Positions 62,671 to 64,000 of a DNA stretch of 64,000 nucleotides are shown here, in pieces; within the stretch, counting starts at the first letter, position 1; every line of letters starts with the position of its first letter. Source of the DNA: an uncultured Pseudoflavonifractor sp. (GTDB lineage Bacteria; Bacillota; Clostridia; Oscillospirales; Oscillospiraceae). Both the position numbers and the translations under genes were made by a program. The DNA lies in contig CANSYW010000005.1 of assembly GCA_947651395.1 (NCBI GenBank), forward strand, positions 1 to 64,000. The letters are read 5' to 3'. The notes beneath the pieces were generated by a model that made no database searches, was not told the origin of the DNA, and worked only from the letters and a program-made list of their open reading frames with translations.

Positions 62671-62726
62671 GGAGCGTAATATGACTTTTTTACAAGTAAG
62701 ACACCTTTTAGAAAGGGCGTGAAAAT

Positions 62727-64000
62727 TTGAGCGGAAAAGTTGTCAAGGTCTCCGGCCCGCTGGTCGTGGCCACCGGCCTGGCCGAGGCCAACATGGCCGA
62801 CGTGGTCCGGGTGGGCCCCCAGCGGCTTATCGGTGAGATCCTCAATATGAACGGTGACGCCGCCTCCATCCAGGTCTACGAAGAGACCTCCGGCCTGGGC
62901 CCCGGCGCCGACGTGATCACCACCGGCGCCCCCCTGAGCGTGGAGCTGGGCCCGGGCATGATCGAGAACATCTATGACGGCATCCAGCGGCCTCTGGAGG
63001 AGATCGTAAAGGCCGCCGGAGCAAGCATTACCCGGGGAATCGAGCTGCCCGGCCTGAACCGGGAGAAAAAGTGGGCCTTCACCCCCACGGTGAAGGCGGG
63101 AGACAAGGTGGTGGGTGGCGACGTCATCGGCACTGTGCCCGAGACCGTCTCCGTCCTCCACAAGATCATGGTGCCCCCCCGCCTGCGGGGTGAGATCCTG
63201 TCCATTCAGGGCGGAGAATACACCGTCACCGAGCCGGTGGGTATTCTGCTGGACGAAAAGGGAGAGCGCCACGAGCTGAAGCTGATGCAGACCTGGCCGG
63301 TGCGTGTGGGCCGGCCCTACAAGCACAAATACCCCCCCAAGACCCCCCTGCTCTCCGGCCAGCGGATCGTGGACGCCCTTTTCCCCGTGGCCAAGGGCGG
63401 CACCGCCGCCATCCCCGGCCCCTTCGGCTCCGGCAAGACGGTGATGCAGCACCAGATGGCCAAGTGGTCTGATGTGGATATCGTCATCTATATCGGCTGC
63501 GGCGAACGGGGCAACGAGATGACCGATGTGCTCCGGGAGTTCCCCGAGCTGGTGGATCCCCGCAACGGCGAGCCCCTGATGAAGCGCACCGTGCTCATCG
63601 CCAACACCTCCGACATGCCCGTGGCCGCCCGCGAGGCCTCCATCTACACCGGCATCACCATCGCCGAGTACTTCCGGGACATGGGCTATGACGTGGCCGT
63701 TATCGCCGACTCCACCTCCCGCTGGGCCGAGGCCCTCCGGGAAATGTCGGGCCGGCTGGAGGAGATGCCCGGCGAGGAGGGCTATCCCGCCTATCTGTCC
63801 TCCCGCCTCTCCCAGTTCTACGAGCGCTCCGGCGTGGTGGAGTGTCTGGGCTCCGACGCCCAGCGCCGGGGCAGTCTCACCGCCATCGGGGCCGTCTCCC
63901 CTCCGGGCGGCGACCTCTCCGAGCCGGTGAGTCAGGCCACCATGCGCATCGTCAAGGTCTTCTGGGCCCTGGACGCCTCCCTGGCCTACCGCCGCCACTT
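62727..64000 (+). CDS. ntpA: V-type ATPase catalytic subunit A, cut by window end
   Basis: About 425 residues are visible; the family length is near 590, so the C-terminal quarter is outside the window. The N-terminal barrel ([16 protein letters not shown]) and the subunit-A-specific insertion (from about residue 115) are followed by the Walker A loop GPFGSGKTV near residue 235. [13 protein letters not shown] and [15 protein letters not shown] complete the ATP site. The TTG start at 62727 is about 8 bases after a GAAAGGG ribosome site; a GTG at 62719 is out of frame. It hydrolyses or makes ATP, coupled to ion flow through I and K. Confidence 0.95.
   Translation, partial: MSGKVVKVSGPLVVATGLAEANMADVVRVGPQRLIGEILNMNGDAASIQVYEETSGLGPGADVITTGAPLSVELGPGMIENIYDGIQRPLEEIVKAAGASITRGIELPGLNREKKWAFTPTVKAGDKVVGGDVIGTVPETVSVLHKIMVPPRLRGEILSIQGGEYTVTEPVGILLDEKGERHELKLMQTWPVRVGRPYKHKYPPKTPLLSGQRIVDALFPVAKGGTAAIPGPFGSGKTVMQHQMAKWSDVDIVIYIGCGERGNEMTDVLREFPELVDPRNGEPLMKRTVLIANTSDMPVAAREASIYTGITIAEYFRDMGYDVAVIADSTSRWAEALREMSGRLEEMPGEEGYPAYLSSRLSQFYERSGVVECLGSDAQRRGSLTAIGAVSPPGGDLSEPVSQATMRIVKVFWALDASLAYRRH

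Overview
The window looks like a chromosome segment of a high-GC anaerobic gut Firmicute, most likely a Clostridia member close to Oscillospiraceae (Flavonifractor, Lawsonibacter or Pseudoflavonifractor type). Evidence: clostridial core genes with strong GC bias at third codon positions, clostridial sigma-A type promoters, several S-layer-homology (SLH) proteins, butyrate-pathway genes, a V-type ATPase, and an anaerobic purine-breakdown cluster. The genus is inferred from gene content only.

Layout. 1-1450: an AT-richer accessory patch with the 3' end of an EcsC-like gene, a non-coding hairpin-rich stretch resembling the transfer region of Tn1549-type conjugative elements, and a gene fragment that appears cut at its 5' side. 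1461-3772: two tandem SLH proteins. 3853-6632: rpsO-pnp with a structured leader and a long hairpin between the genes. 6646-9879: hbd, a butyryl-CoA:acetate-type CoA-transferase and crt, behind Rex-like boxes. 10012-15629 (minus strand): adenine deaminase followed by a PotBCAD-type ABC importer. 15827-17152: an M20 amidohydrolase, divergent from ade.

17320-30141 is the main metabolic island. On the minus strand it carries a PAS/HTH regulator, ssnA, ygfK and a selenium-dependent-type xanthine dehydrogenase. Divergently on the plus strand lie diaminopropionate ammonia-lyase (ygeX/dpaL), ygeY, ygeW and carbamate kinase. This matches the gut-bacterial purine/urate degradation cluster, in which purine nitrogen and carbon are thought to be turned into ammonia, short organic acids and ATP through carbamoyl phosphate. 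Adenine deaminase nearby would feed adenine in as hypoxanthine.

30205-57551 holds a 44-residue unannotated small protein, a luxE-luxC pair without luciferase (luxC carries five in-frame 30-bp tandem repeats), dnaD-dnaI replication genes, a large SLH protein, zapA, a U32 peptidase-family gene, dut-maf-mreC-mreD-mrdA (cell shape and division), a cytoplasmic GH13 enzyme, a small SLH protein, a MarR regulator, a DUF4015-type membrane protein, and two MgtC-like proteins. It ends with a DeoR regulator divergent from an ABC importer (binding protein, fused permease, ATPase) plus a class II aldolase. The same operator-like sequence overlaps the -35 boxes on both sides of that divergent region.

57744-64000 is a V-type ATPase operon (coiled-coil subunit, I, K, E, C, F, start of A). 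Its K subunit has the residues used for Na+ binding in Enterococcus NtpK. Two intergenic repeat families run through the window. One, at 40694-40860 and 62615-62670, has inverted ends that changed together in the two copies, which argues that the paired structure is what is conserved.
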